From: a bacterium
GTDB lineage: Bacteria; Cyanobacteriota; Vampirovibrionia; Gastranaerophilales; Gastranaerophilaceae
NCBI GenBank assembly: GCA_017405375.1
Contig: JAFRAO010000049.1
Span: 1-55,131, forward strand
DNA: 55,131 nucleotides
Reading direction: 5' to 3'
Below the pieces are notes generated by a model. It saw only the letters and a list, made by a program, of their open reading frames with translations, was not told where the DNA came from and searched no databases. Below are positions 43,320-52,536 of the stretch, in pieces; positions within the stretch are counted from its first letter, which is position 1; the number at the start of each line of letters is the position of its first letter. The position numbers and the translations under genes were made by a program.

Positions 43320-44399
43320 ATGGATTTTATAACAATTACTATCGAAATACTTAAATCATTGTCAGTTGTTGGCGGATTTGGTGTTGGAATTATTTTATTA
43401 ACTGTTTTGGTAAGATTAGCTATGTGGCCGTTAGGTGTTTCTCAACAACGTTCAATGCGTACTATGCAAATTTTACAACCAAAAATGAAAGCAATTCAAG
43501 AACGCTATAAAAATGATCCTCAACAAATGCAACAAAAAATGATGGAATTTTATAAAGAACATAAGTTCAATCCTATGGCAGGATGTTTTCCATTATTAAT
43601 TCAAATGCCGATATTTATCCTGTTGTATTCTGCTTTGATGAGTCCGCAATTTATCCAGATGGCAGGAGATGCAAGATTTTTATTCATTAACCGTTTAGAT
43701 GCAACTTTGAAAACAAACGCAGGAGTTTCGAATGACGGCGTTTTAGGTGTATCTAAATACGATAGCTTTATGTTAGGTAAAACTGCAAAAGTATATTTGG
43801 ATAAGGAAGTTTTAGATAATGTAAAAATCACAAAACCGACTAAAGCATTAGAAGTTCAAGGAGAGTTAACTCCCGGCGAACCTGCTGACTTTAAAGTTAG
43901 TTTAGATAATTTAGATTTAAAATTCAGTCAATTAGATAAAATTCAAAAAGCTGAAATGACAGTTACTGATTTACAGACAAAAGAATCTGAATTGATGACT
44001 TTTGAAAGAAAAGATGGTATTTTGACTGCAACATTCCATACAAAAGAGGTTAAATCCTCTCTACATTTAGATGTATTGCTATTGATTGTAATATTCGGAT
44101 TAACAATGTTTGCAACGCAAAAAATCATGATGACTACATCAAAAACTAAAAATCAAGATCCTGCGCAAGAGGCTATTCAAAAATCTATGAATACGTTTAT
44201 GCCGATAATGTTGACAGCAACTTTTGTATTCATTCCAATTCCGGCAGGTGTTCTTTTATATTTAATTTCAAGCAACCTTATTCAAGTTGTTCAAACAGTT
44301 GTAATTAATAAACAACTTGAACTGGAAGACGAAAAGAAAAAACAAAAAATAGATGATGATGTCGTTGCTCGAGCGAAAAAGGTAGAAAATAAAGAATAA
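43320..44399 (+). CDS. yidC: Membrane protein insertase YidC/Oxa1
   Basis: It inserts proteins into the inner membrane with or without SecYEG. The 359 residues start with the first conserved core helix bearing the groove arginine (LLTVLVRLAMWPLG), then the cytoplasmic coiled hairpin (LQPKMKAIQERYKNDPQQMQ), and FNPMAGCFPLLIQMPIFILLY. A large insert (about 125-245) separates this from the last helices (IPIPAGVLLYLISSNLIQVVQ), resembling cyanobacterial forms. The long N-terminal periplasmic domain of proteobacterial YidC is absent. AGAGGTAA precedes the ATG. queA follows after 1 nt. Confidence 0.94.
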   Translation: MDFITITIEILKSLSVVGGFGVGIILLTVLVRLAMWPLGVSQQRSMRTMQILQPKMKAIQERYKNDPQQMQQKMMEFYKEHKFNPMAGCFPLLIQMPIFILLYSALMSPQFIQMAGDARFLFINRLDATLKTNAGVSNDGVLGVSKYDSFMLGKTAKVYLDKEVLDNVKITKPTKALEVQGELTPGEPADFKVSLDNLDLKFSQLDKIQKAEMTVTDLQTKESELMTFERKDGILTATFHTKEVKSSLHLDVLLLIVIFGLTMFATQKIMMTTSKTKNQDPAQEAIQKSMNTFMPIMLTATFVFIPIPAGVLLYLISSNLIQVVQTVVINKQLELEDEKKKQKIDDDVVARAKKVENKE

Positions 44400-44400
44400 A

Positions 44401-45441
44401 ATGCTTGTTAGTGAATTTGATTATAATTTACCTGAAGATTTAATTGCACAAACACCAAGTGAAAAGCGCGATGAATGTCGTATGATGGTGTTGGATAAAG
44501 CTAATCAAACGATTGAACACAAACACTTTTTTGATATCGTTGATTATTTAGATGAAAATTGCGTTTTGGTTTTAAATAACACAAAAGTTATTCCTGCACG
44601 TCTTTATGGGCACAAAGAAACAGGTGCTTTAATTGAAATTTTTTTACTAAAAGAACTTGAAAACAAACATTGGGAAGCATTAATTAAACCTGCGAAAAGA
44701 GTTAAGTCAGGAACATTAATAAAAGTCGCTGATTGTTTAAGCGTTAAAATATCACAACGTTTAGAAGAAGGTAAATGGATTGTAGAATTAATCTATGACG
44801 GACTTTTATATGAAGTTTTGGATAAAGTCGGAAATATTCCGCTTCCGCCATATATTGAAAGAAAAATGACTGATGATGAACGCAAATCGTTAGATTATGA
44901 ACGTTATCAAACAGTATATGCAAAAAACGAGGGTTCTGTTGCTGCACCTACGGCAGGACTGCATTTTACGCAAGAAATATTAGATAAATTAGCAAAAAAA
45001 GGTGTGGAAATTGTATATGTTAATTTGACTGTCGGACTAGGCACATTCAGACCGGTAAAATGCGAAAATGTGCTTGATCATAAAATGGATTCAGAGGAAT
45101 TTGAAATAACAAAAGAAGCTGCAGAAGCAATTAATAGTGCAAAAGCAAACGGCAAAAAAATAGTTGCAGTAGGTACGACATCTGTTAGAACTTTAGAAAC
45201 AGCATATCAACAGTTTGGTGAAATAAAGGAATGCAAATCTTCATCAAGATTATTTATATATCCGCCTTATGAATTTAAAGTTGTAGACAATTTGATTACA
45301 AATTTTCATTTACCAAAATCGACATTATTAATGCTTGTTTCGGCCTTGGAAGGTAAAGATTTTATATTTAAAGCATACGAAGAAGCGATAAAAGAGCGTT
45401 ACCAATTTTATTCATACGGCGATTGTATGTTCTTAAAATAA
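44401..45441 (+). CDS. queA: S-adenosylmethionine:tRNA ribosyltransferase-isomerase
   Basis: It builds the epoxyqueuosine ring on tRNA during queuosine synthesis. MLVSEFDYNLPEDLIAQTPSEKRDECRMMVLD is the typical start, with VLNNTKVIPARLYG, IPLPPYIERK, YAKNEGSVAAPTAGLHFT, VGLGTFRPV and TTSVRTLE following. At 346 residues it is complete. Other queuosine genes are not in the window. It converges on the transglycosylase gene, 4 nt away. Confidence 0.97.
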   Translation: MLVSEFDYNLPEDLIAQTPSEKRDECRMMVLDKANQTIEHKHFFDIVDYLDENCVLVLNNTKVIPARLYGHKETGALIEIFLLKELENKHWEALIKPAKRVKSGTLIKVADCLSVKISQRLEEGKWIVELIYDGLLYEVLDKVGNIPLPPYIERKMTDDERKSLDYERYQTVYAKNEGSVAAPTAGLHFTQEILDKLAKKGVEIVYVNLTVGLGTFRPVKCENVLDHKMDSEEFEITKEAAEAINSAKANGKKIVAVGTTSVRTLETAYQQFGEIKECKSSSRLFIYPPYEFKVVDNLITNFHLPKSTLLMLVSALEGKDFIFKAYEEAIKERYQFYSYGDCMFLK

Positions 45442-45445
45442 AACT

Positions 45446-47431
45446 TTATTCATATATCCGTACATAATTCCAATACGATTTTAGGACTTTCTTTAAATAA
45501 TTTTGTGTTTCAGTATAAGGTATTTGCTCCAAAAATGTATCTTCATCTGAATAATTTAAAGAATTTCGCCAATTATTAACACTTGCGGCACCGCCATTAT
45601 AGGCTAATACGGCGTAAAAATCATTATTAAACAGACTCCTTATTTTGGAATAATATGTACTTCCTAATTGTATATTTACACGCGGATTATACAATAAATT
45701 AGCTATATTTTCATTTATATCATAAATCTGTTTGACTTCATTTGCTGTTTGCGGCATCAACTGCATCAAACCCATTGCGCCAACAATACTTGTAGCTTTT
45801 GGGTTAAAATGGCTTTCTTCCTTAATTATTGACAATAATATTATAGGATTATTGTTAAGTGCAAAATCTAATACATCATTATAATAATGCATTGGATACA
45901 CCAATCGCCATCTAAAATCATCTTTCGCCGGTTTATGTTTTAATTCTGTCATTGCATCTCTTGCTAATATAACCGATTCAGTATATGATTCATTTTGGTA
46001 TGCCAACCAGCTTTGAACAAATTTATCATTTTTGCACAATTCATCAACCAATGCATAGTCTTTTAAAAGAGCTAATTTTAAAACTAAATTTCCTTGTTTC
46101 GATTTTTCGTAAGGAAACACAACAGGCTTATATACTAATTTTTTAGCGAATAAATTTTTCTTGATTTTATATAAATGTAAATAGGCCCTGTATGCATAAT
46201 ATGAATCCGGATATTTTTCTATAACCTTTTTATAGTAATTGTTCGCTGATTCGTAATTTTTTAAATATGCTTCTGTTTTACCCAGCCAAAAAAGGACAAA
46301 CGGAGTTGAATTAACATCAGAGAAATTACTTAAATGAACTTCACCGAGTTTTTTTGCATAATTATATTTTCCATTGATGATGTTCATAAAAAACACATTA
46401 GATAAGGCATCAGCTGAAAATTGACCGTTTGGAAATTTATAATACAATTCAGAATAGCAAATGTCCCTGACGTTGCTTGGAGTATTTTTACATTTCAAAT
46501 ACATAACATAATCTTCACCGGGTTTTTCTTTAACAAGTGAAGACAATTTTGTTAATGCAGTTTGCTTGTTATTTGAATTTGCATTTAAGTACAAATCCAC
46601 AGCAACATATAAATCTTTTAAATTAATATTTGAAGAGGATTTGACAATTCCTTTTTCGGTTATTTCTTTAATTTTTAAATTATTTCTCAACTTACTGTAA
46701 TTTTTTACAATGTCACACCAACTTTGAGCTAAATCAGTCTTATCAAAATATTGTCTTGCTAAATCATATTCACCCAAAGCGTGATAAGCTCTGGCAATTA
46801 TTAAACATTCATCGTTTGATAATTTTGAGGGAGCCAATTCAATAATTTTATTTATTGAAGATAAAGCGAATCTGCCCGAAGGAGCGTTTTTCAAATATTC
46901 TTTAAAATAATCACTTGCTTTTTGCGAATAAACAATTAATTTTGTTTTATTCTGAACACCTTTTAATTCTATAATTTGTATTAAACCCAAGTAATATTTT
47001 GAAGCTACCGCATAATCACTATCCGGATAGCGTTTTATTATACGAGCAAATAACTTTTTTGATTTTTGCGGACTTTTGCTATACATATTTTGCGCTAATA
47101 AATATTCTATCTTGGAATTTAAGCCGAATTGAGAATAATTACGCAACAATTTTTTATAGTTTTTAATGGCTAATTTATCATTATGCATGAATTCAGCGCA
47201 TTTTGCCTGTCTATATATTGCAGCAGATTTTAATGTAGATTTTGCTGAAACATGCCCAAATTCAGAATATGCTTTTTTATAATCTTTTGATTTGTAAGAT
47301 TCTAAAGCCAATGCATATCGACTAATACTATCAGATTCATATCTGGCACTATTCCATACATTTACGATAATTATTCCAAGAACAGATAAAATTATTATTG
47401 TTATTAGTATTATTTTTTGTTTTATATTCAT
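45446..47431 (-). CDS. Soluble lytic transglycosylase (SLT domain) with TPR-like superhelix
   Basis: It cleaves peptidoglycan between MurNAc and GlcNAc in the periplasm. An N-terminal signal anchor (about 7-26) precedes a long alpha-helical repeat region (about 35-510, with TPR-like units such as YESANNYYKKVIEKYPDSYYAY). The SLT domain (about 525-661) has the catalytic Glu in SIIKEESHFNP, then GAMGLMQLMPQTA and YNGGAASV. Overall it resembles Slt70. The start is ATG with only a weak ribosome binding site. Confidence 0.92.
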   Translation of the reverse strand: MNIKQKIILITIIILSVLGIIIVNVWNSARYESDSISRYALALESYKSKDYKKAYSEFGHVSAKSTLKSAAIYRQAKCAEFMHNDKLAIKNYKKLLRNYSQFGLNSKIEYLLAQNMYSKSPQKSKKLFARIIKRYPDSDYAVASKYYLGLIQIIELKGVQNKTKLIVYSQKASDYFKEYLKNAPSGRFALSSINKIIELAPSKLSNDECLIIARAYHALGEYDLARQYFDKTDLAQSWCDIVKNYSKLRNNLKIKEITEKGIVKSSSNINLKDLYVAVDLYLNANSNNKQTALTKLSSLVKEKPGEDYVMYLKCKNTPSNVRDICYSELYYKFPNGQFSADALSNVFFMNIINGKYNYAKKLGEVHLSNFSDVNSTPFVLFWLGKTEAYLKNYESANNYYKKVIEKYPDSYYAYRAYLHLYKIKKNLFAKKLVYKPVVFPYEKSKQGNLVLKLALLKDYALVDELCKNDKFVQSWLAYQNESYTESVILARDAMTELKHKPAKDDFRWRLVYPMHYYNDVLDFALNNNPIILLSIIKEESHFNPKATSIVGAMGLMQLMPQTANEVKQIYDINENIANLLYNPRVNIQLGSTYYSKIRSLFNNDFYAVLAYNGGAASVNNWRNSLNYSDEDTFLEQIPYTETQNYLKKVLKSYWNYVRIYE

Positions 47432-47670
47432 ACTTACAACCTATAACCAATTTTTATTTTAACAAAAAATAACTAATATCGCCACAATAAGACTATTATT
47501 TTTTACAAATATATAGTTAATAATCTATTATAATTATGAGAATAAAGACATTTCAACCAATTAAAACAAAAAATAATATAATAAAAACATATATTCTATT
47601 GCCGGAAATAAAGGTTATAAAATAAGTGATAATTGCCAAATAAATTCAGCATGGACAAAATTAATAATAT
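47432..47670. other. Intergenic stretch between slt and the pseudopilin remnant
   Basis: This AT-rich 239-nt stretch holds the slt upstream region on the minus strand (a TAAAAT-like -10 near 47460) and, on the plus strand, a 29-codon open frame at 47536-47625 beginning MRIKTFQP just after a TATAAT. No ribosome binding site or similarity supports that frame. I see no other structure. Confidence 0.5.
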
Positions 47671-48171
47671 TTACTTGCATCTGCCGATTTTCCAAGTAAG
47701 TGGAGTTCCGTCAGGACAATTATATGGACTGGTGTGTTTAACCTTTAAGTAATCCATGTCGTCAAATTTCATTATCCATCTTGCACAGCCATCACCACTC
47801 TGAAAACAATAATTGGATCATCTTTAAGAAATTCACTTGAATTATTTGCTATAGGCTTTATTCCCTCTTTAGTTATGCTTAACCTAAAAAGATCCATACC
47901 GGCTGTATCATTTCCCTTTTTAGGACCATCTAAATCTATATTTATAACACCACATGTAATATTTTTGCCTGTATTTGAATCATCATAATATGTTTCACTT
48001 CAATCAGAAACATGCATATTTATACCCATACTTAGCTACCGCCATTTCGTGTGCTTGTGAAAGTTCAGAGTAATATTTCTTAAATTTGGCTACATTATTA
48101 GCATTTATATCATTCTGTTCACTGTCCACTTTGGACAGTCCACCTTCAAATAAGTTACGAATAAAGATTTT
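47671..48171 (-). pseudogene. Broken type IV pseudopilin gene
   Basis: The minus strand encodes fragments matching the intact pseudopilin at 32682-33554 in three frames. The first is NDINANNVAKFKKYYSEL to AVAKYG, ended by TGA at 48004-48006. Next is ITCGVINIDLDGPKKGND with RLSITKEGIKPIANNSSE. After a frameshift near 47805 come SGDGCARWIMKFDDMDYL and the terminal GRCK. About 100 codons present in the intact gene are missing after AVAKYG. The prepilin leader and N-terminal helix (FTLAE type) are absent; GTGAAC-type repeat sequence occupies their place. Another one-base shift near 48165 separates the leader ORF from this frame. Confidence 0.85.
48095..48170 (-). repeat. Right-hand copy of the GTGAAC-type repeat
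   Basis: This segment matches the left copy at about 46-160 with the tandem 30-bp unit missing. It begins with the exact 28-nt block and contains the hairpin CTGTCCA-CTT-TGGACAG (48122-48138). On the minus strand it reads LKIFIRNLFEGGLSKVDSEQ, comparable with LKTFICNLFKGELSRVNGEQ in the open frame of the left copy. Confidence 0.8.
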
Positions 48172-48278
48172 TAGGAATTTAACAGGTCAAAAGCCTTTCT
48201 AAGAGAGAGTTTAGCATTACATTCTTTAGCTGAAATGCGGTCTATAAAAGGTTTTACACAACTTTTTGTTTTATCCAT
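48171..48278 (-). CDS. Leader ORF before the broken pseudopilin
   Basis: The 35-residue frame starts MDKTKSCVKPFIDRISAK and ends LSLRKAFDLLNS. GAGG lies about 10 nt before its ATG, and a promoter lies at 48314-48342. Its end, KAFDLLNS, matches KAFGLLPS in the open frame of the left module, but a one-base deletion relative to that copy brings a stop here. It is either a leader peptide or the truncated start of the former pseudopilin fusion. Confidence 0.45.
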   Translation of the reverse strand: MDKTKSCVKPFIDRISAKECNAKLSLRKAFDLLNS

Positions 48279-48313
48279 TATTGTAACCTCACTTTTATCT
48301 ATTCGATGTTGTA

Positions 48314-48342
48314 AGTATAACATATTACTTTTACTCATGCAA
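48314..48342 (-). promoter_or_regulatory. Predicted promoter of the right-hand leader module
   Basis: On the minus strand TTGCAT (48337-48342), a 17-nt spacer and TATACT (48314-48319) lie 35 nt before the leader ATG, the same geometry as in the left module. Confidence 0.6.
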
Positions 48343-48359
48343 TATATTTACTTGGTATT

Positions 48360-51300
48360 CTACTCAATCCAACGAAAACTTTGTACATAATCGTCGGCAT
48401 TTATATCGCCATGAATTTCTGCTGCAAATACTCTATATATTTTATTTGATATTTCAAGCCCGGGTAATTTATTAACTTCATTTAGTATTTTTATATTTGA
48501 TTCATCACTTAAATCTATTCCGGGAATTGTACTAAATAATGTATTCAATGATAAATTTCCGATTGGACCCAACAATGTGGATATTTTTCTGGTTAATTGT
48601 CCAAACACATACATATTCGCATTGTAATTAACTAAGTTATAATCTCCGATAACGTATAATTTTAAATCTTTACCGATTGATAATATTTTTATGTTATCTG
48701 CAATACCTTTATTAAAGGTTATTGCTCCTTCGATTGAATCAAAATTGCCTGTTTTCAGTGGTGTTACCAAATCTATAATACCATTCATTGATAATCCTGT
48801 AATACCACTTTTAACCAGGTTACCCGCTTTTAGCAGATATTCCAATGACCCTAATTTTGGCATACGCCCGTTTTTAACTGAAAAATTTGCATTACCGTTT
48901 AAACTCTTTATACATTCATCATTATTATTTCCTGTACAAGATAAATTTAATGAGCCGTTAATATCACCAAAAATTTGTCCTCTAACATCAAATAGTGACG
49001 ATAATAGCATGTTCGCCTCAGTATTTTTTACATTTAGATTAAAATTATACTTATTAGAATGCATATTGTACTTTACTGAACCGTCCATATATCCTTTATC
49101 CAGCGTAAATCCAAATTTGTGAATATTTGCTACGCCATTTTTTAAAGACATAACAGCTTTTAAATTATTTGCATTAAATTTATTTATTAATACACTATTT
49201 GCAACAATTTCAAGGTTATTTATAATTAATTGATTTATATCAAATTTAAAATTATTGTTTGATTTATCTTTATTCGCATTTGATTCAAGTTTTACTGATT
49301 CAACTTCATAATAATTTAATGTATCAAGTATCCTATTTATATTTACATTTTTAGCATCAATTTTTGCCGAATTGATTACATAAGGAGCACTAAAGTTATT
49401 TTTTGCATTTATGTCAATACTAAAATTATTTGATAGCACATCACCGTTTAGTTGACCAATAATAGTATTTTGTAAAAATTGCAAATTTATATTATTTATT
49501 GTTGTATCAAAAAATGGAATATTCATCGCACTCGTACTGATTTGACCAAGTATTTTCGGATTATACATATTTCCGTTGATTTCAATATTCGAATTAAAAT
49601 AACCACCTTTTATTAAAGGCTTTTTGAATACTATGTTAAAAATACGCATATCAGTAGGTGCAGCAGTTTTTATTTGTAAATTTTTAAAATAAGGTACTTT
49701 ATTATAATATATAGCCCCGTTTATACCTAATTGTTTTTTCGCATAATAATTTCCACGTATTGACTGAAGTAATTTATCATAATTAAATGTCTTAATACGA
49801 ACAGCATTTGGTTCTAATATGCCATTAAATAAAATATGAATCGGATTATTCAAATCACCTATTGCAGCTCCCATATAATACAACATTGAATCTTTACCTA
49901 TTTGAAGATTAATATAAGTATTTAATTTATCTAATTCACCGTGAATAGTTGATACACAAGTAATATCTCCTTTTGCTTTTATTGGATATATTGAATTTTT
50001 GTTAAATGCATAATCAAAAAATTTTTGATTAGGTTTAGCCGAAAAAGAAATATTTAATATAGGCTTTTGACCAAATAAGTTCCTTATTTTGCCCTCAAGC
50101 AATATTGGCATTGTACCCAATTGAATATTGTTTTTATTAATGATTAATTCATTATTATTAATAACCATATCACCTGATAATACTTTAATCGGAAGTTTAT
50201 TTTTTGCATGTATCAAATTTGTATTTTTAAATTGCGCTTTTCCGCTAACATTAATTTTTGAAGTATCAAATTTGGATATACTTCCATGATAACTACCTCT
50301 TAATGTAATATTTGAAAAATCCTCATCACGCTTACCGGCAATATATATGTTTGGAATTTTTATAGTTTTTAAAAAATCATAAATTCTTATTAAATCTGTT
50401 TTAAAGTTTATATTTGCAATATCATCGTTTAAATTGCCGGATATATAAATCTTTGACAAATTTATCGCAGAGAATAAATTAACCTTCAAATTTAGGTCAT
50501 TATAATCAATTTGACCCGAAATGTTTTTTAGCGAAATATTATTTTTATTTAACTTGATTTCATTTTGATTTAGAATTAATGAACCTTTAGCGTGCGTATT
50601 TTTTGAAAATTCTAATTCTCCTATGTCTTTTAATTTGCCGTAAACATTTAGACTAAAATCCGCCAATCCTTTTGCTGAATCGAATGAATTGACTGATTTC
50701 GATATATCTTTCAGCATTTTTGAATCTTTTAAAACTATTAACAAATCGTTTAATTGCTGTGATTTCATGTTTGCATTAAAATCAAATTCCCCATCTAAAG
50801 TACAAGTTCCATCAATATTTACAGGTTTATTGTTAATTTTGCCACTAAGTAATTTAAATTTTGTAATATTATCTTCAAAAGCCAGTATTGAATTAGCATT
50901 TGTTAATTTCAAATGGCTAATATCATCAAATGTAACATTTGCATTTGTAGTTTTAAACCACCCATAAGTATGCGGATTAACTTTAGTTCCCTTTACTGTT
51001 AAATCAATCTGCCCATATCCGCTAAAACCCATAATAGGAACAGGTCCTAACAAAAACTTAAACGTCCTATAAATGGGATCTAACAACTTTTCTGCTAAAG
51101 CTAAATCTATTAATTCTGTGCTTGTAATATGTAAATCTGCGTATTTATTTTTATAAATATATATTTTACCAACAACTTTCACCCATTGTTTTATATTTGT
51201 CGGCACATTGACATCTAAGTTTAAAATATCTTTATTATAATTGATTTTTATTGTTGCACCGCTTGGAGCATACTTTATCGGTTCAAAAATATATGCATTT

Positions 51301-52505
51301 TTTAAATTGATATTGCCATATATTTCAGGCTGTTTAAAATTATCTTTAATATTTAAATCAACATCAACATCTGCATTAAAATTTGCATCTTTTGCAACAG
51401 AAATATTAATATCAGCTAAATTATCCAAATATTTACTATGAGGAATTAAATCCAGTAAATCTTTTGCTTTTGCATTAAACATTTTTATGTTTATTGAAGG
51501 AACAGGTTTTTTTGACGATAATTTGTCTATTGAACCTGAAATTTTTGCAGAAAACTTATTAGTAAATATTTCAAAACTTGGAATATTTAAATGGTTTCCG
51601 GACAACAAATATGATGATTTTAGCTTAATTACTCCAGGATAAGAATAAATTTTATCAAAATAAACAGAATTTATTACAAATTTACTTAGTTGTATATTTG
51701 AAATATATAATTTTTGTTTTGAAATTTCTTTTGCAGAACTAAAATCAAAATTTGCTGTTCCTTGAATTGATTTAATTTTATCCTTTGTTAGTGCTCTAAT
51801 CAAATTTGAATAATTACTTAAATCCAGATTTGATAAACTTAATAAAATTTCTGGCGGATATGTATCTAAATGCTTGTTTAAAGGCATTTTGGAATCAAAA
51901 TAAACTTTTAATTTACTTACATTATTATCACAAATCAAATTGGCATCCATGTACACACTAACATACTTTTTAATGTTATACTTATTTACCTTTATATTGT
52001 CCCCTTTTACAAGAATACTTTTACTGTTTGATAAATCTTTTAAGTATAATTTATACCTATTAACAAATATTTTTGAATCAGTAACATCTAATTCAAATTT
52101 TGAATTGTTATTTAATAAATATTGACCAAGTTTAAACCTAAACTCTTTATCATAAGCTAAATCAACAAATAAATCAGACGTATAAAAATAACACAAATGA
52201 ATTTTTCTAAAAAGCAACGAAAAAATTGAAATTTCAATTTTTGGTTTATTTAGCGATAAAGCCTTTGAATCATCGTCATTAAAAATATTCAAGTTATCTG
52301 CACAAAACCATATCGATGGCGATAGACCCATCTTAATTTTAGGATTTTCTAACACTAAATTAAATCCATACTCTGACTTAACAGTATTCAAAACTAAATT
52401 ATTAATATATTTAGTATTAATTATTGCAGGCAAAACGAAATAGTATATTAAATATACACAAACAATAACCAATATCCCCAATATGAACTTAGATTTCAAT
52501 TTCAT
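48360..52505 (-). CDS. AsmA/TamB-like giant envelope protein
   Basis: The 1381 residues start with an N-terminal membrane anchor (about 8-28, ILGILVIVCVYLIYYFVLP) followed by NIKMGLSP-like AsmA N-terminal sequence and a very long series of beta-strand repeats. The C-terminal AsmA-like region (about 1150-1381) includes VRGQIFGDINGSLNLSC, GRMPKLGSLEYLLKAGNL and YVFGQLTRKISTLLGPIGNLS. Family members form periplasmic beta-grooves that move lipids between membranes. This fits the outer-membrane biogenesis genes elsewhere in the window. Which subfamily (AsmA, YhdP, TamB) is uncertain. Confidence 0.85.
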   Translation of the reverse strand: MKLKSKFILGILVIVCVYLIYYFVLPAIINTKYINNLVLNTVKSEYGFNLVLENPKIKMGLSPSIWFCADNLNIFNDDDSKALSLNKPKIEISIFSLLFRKIHLCYFYTSDLFVDLAYDKEFRFKLGQYLLNNNSKFELDVTDSKIFVNRYKLYLKDLSNSKSILVKGDNIKVNKYNIKKYVSVYMDANLICDNNVSKLKVYFDSKMPLNKHLDTYPPEILLSLSNLDLSNYSNLIRALTKDKIKSIQGTANFDFSSAKEISKQKLYISNIQLSKFVINSVYFDKIYSYPGVIKLKSSYLLSGNHLNIPSFEIFTNKFSAKISGSIDKLSSKKPVPSINIKMFNAKAKDLLDLIPHSKYLDNLADINISVAKDANFNADVDVDLNIKDNFKQPEIYGNINLKNAYIFEPIKYAPSGATIKINYNKDILNLDVNVPTNIKQWVKVVGKIYIYKNKYADLHITSTELIDLALAEKLLDPIYRTFKFLLGPVPIMGFSGYGQIDLTVKGTKVNPHTYGWFKTTNANVTFDDISHLKLTNANSILAFEDNITKFKLLSGKINNKPVNIDGTCTLDGEFDFNANMKSQQLNDLLIVLKDSKMLKDISKSVNSFDSAKGLADFSLNVYGKLKDIGELEFSKNTHAKGSLILNQNEIKLNKNNISLKNISGQIDYNDLNLKVNLFSAINLSKIYISGNLNDDIANINFKTDLIRIYDFLKTIKIPNIYIAGKRDEDFSNITLRGSYHGSISKFDTSKINVSGKAQFKNTNLIHAKNKLPIKVLSGDMVINNNELIINKNNIQLGTMPILLEGKIRNLFGQKPILNISFSAKPNQKFFDYAFNKNSIYPIKAKGDITCVSTIHGELDKLNTYINLQIGKDSMLYYMGAAIGDLNNPIHILFNGILEPNAVRIKTFNYDKLLQSIRGNYYAKKQLGINGAIYYNKVPYFKNLQIKTAAPTDMRIFNIVFKKPLIKGGYFNSNIEINGNMYNPKILGQISTSAMNIPFFDTTINNINLQFLQNTIIGQLNGDVLSNNFSIDINAKNNFSAPYVINSAKIDAKNVNINRILDTLNYYEVESVKLESNANKDKSNNNFKFDINQLIINNLEIVANSVLINKFNANNLKAVMSLKNGVANIHKFGFTLDKGYMDGSVKYNMHSNKYNFNLNVKNTEANMLLSSLFDVRGQIFGDINGSLNLSCTGNNNDECIKSLNGNANFSVKNGRMPKLGSLEYLLKAGNLVKSGITGLSMNGIIDLVTPLKTGNFDSIEGAITFNKGIADNIKILSIGKDLKLYVIGDYNLVNYNANMYVFGQLTRKISTLLGPIGNLSLNTLFSTIPGIDLSDESNIKILNEVNKLPGLEISNKIYRVFAAEIHGDINADDYVQSFRWIE

Positions 52506-52536
52506 AATATAATTTTACTTCAAATATAATTATAAA

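Noticed and set aside
47536..47625. 29-codon plus-strand frame beginning MRIKTFQP after a TATAAT
   Set aside because: No ribosome binding site, the TATAAT abuts the ATG too closely to be its promoter, and no resemblance supports it.
48691..49122. 143-codon plus-strand open frame opposite the AsmA-like gene
   Set aside because: It lies within a single long coding frame on the other strand and shows no domain or start signal.
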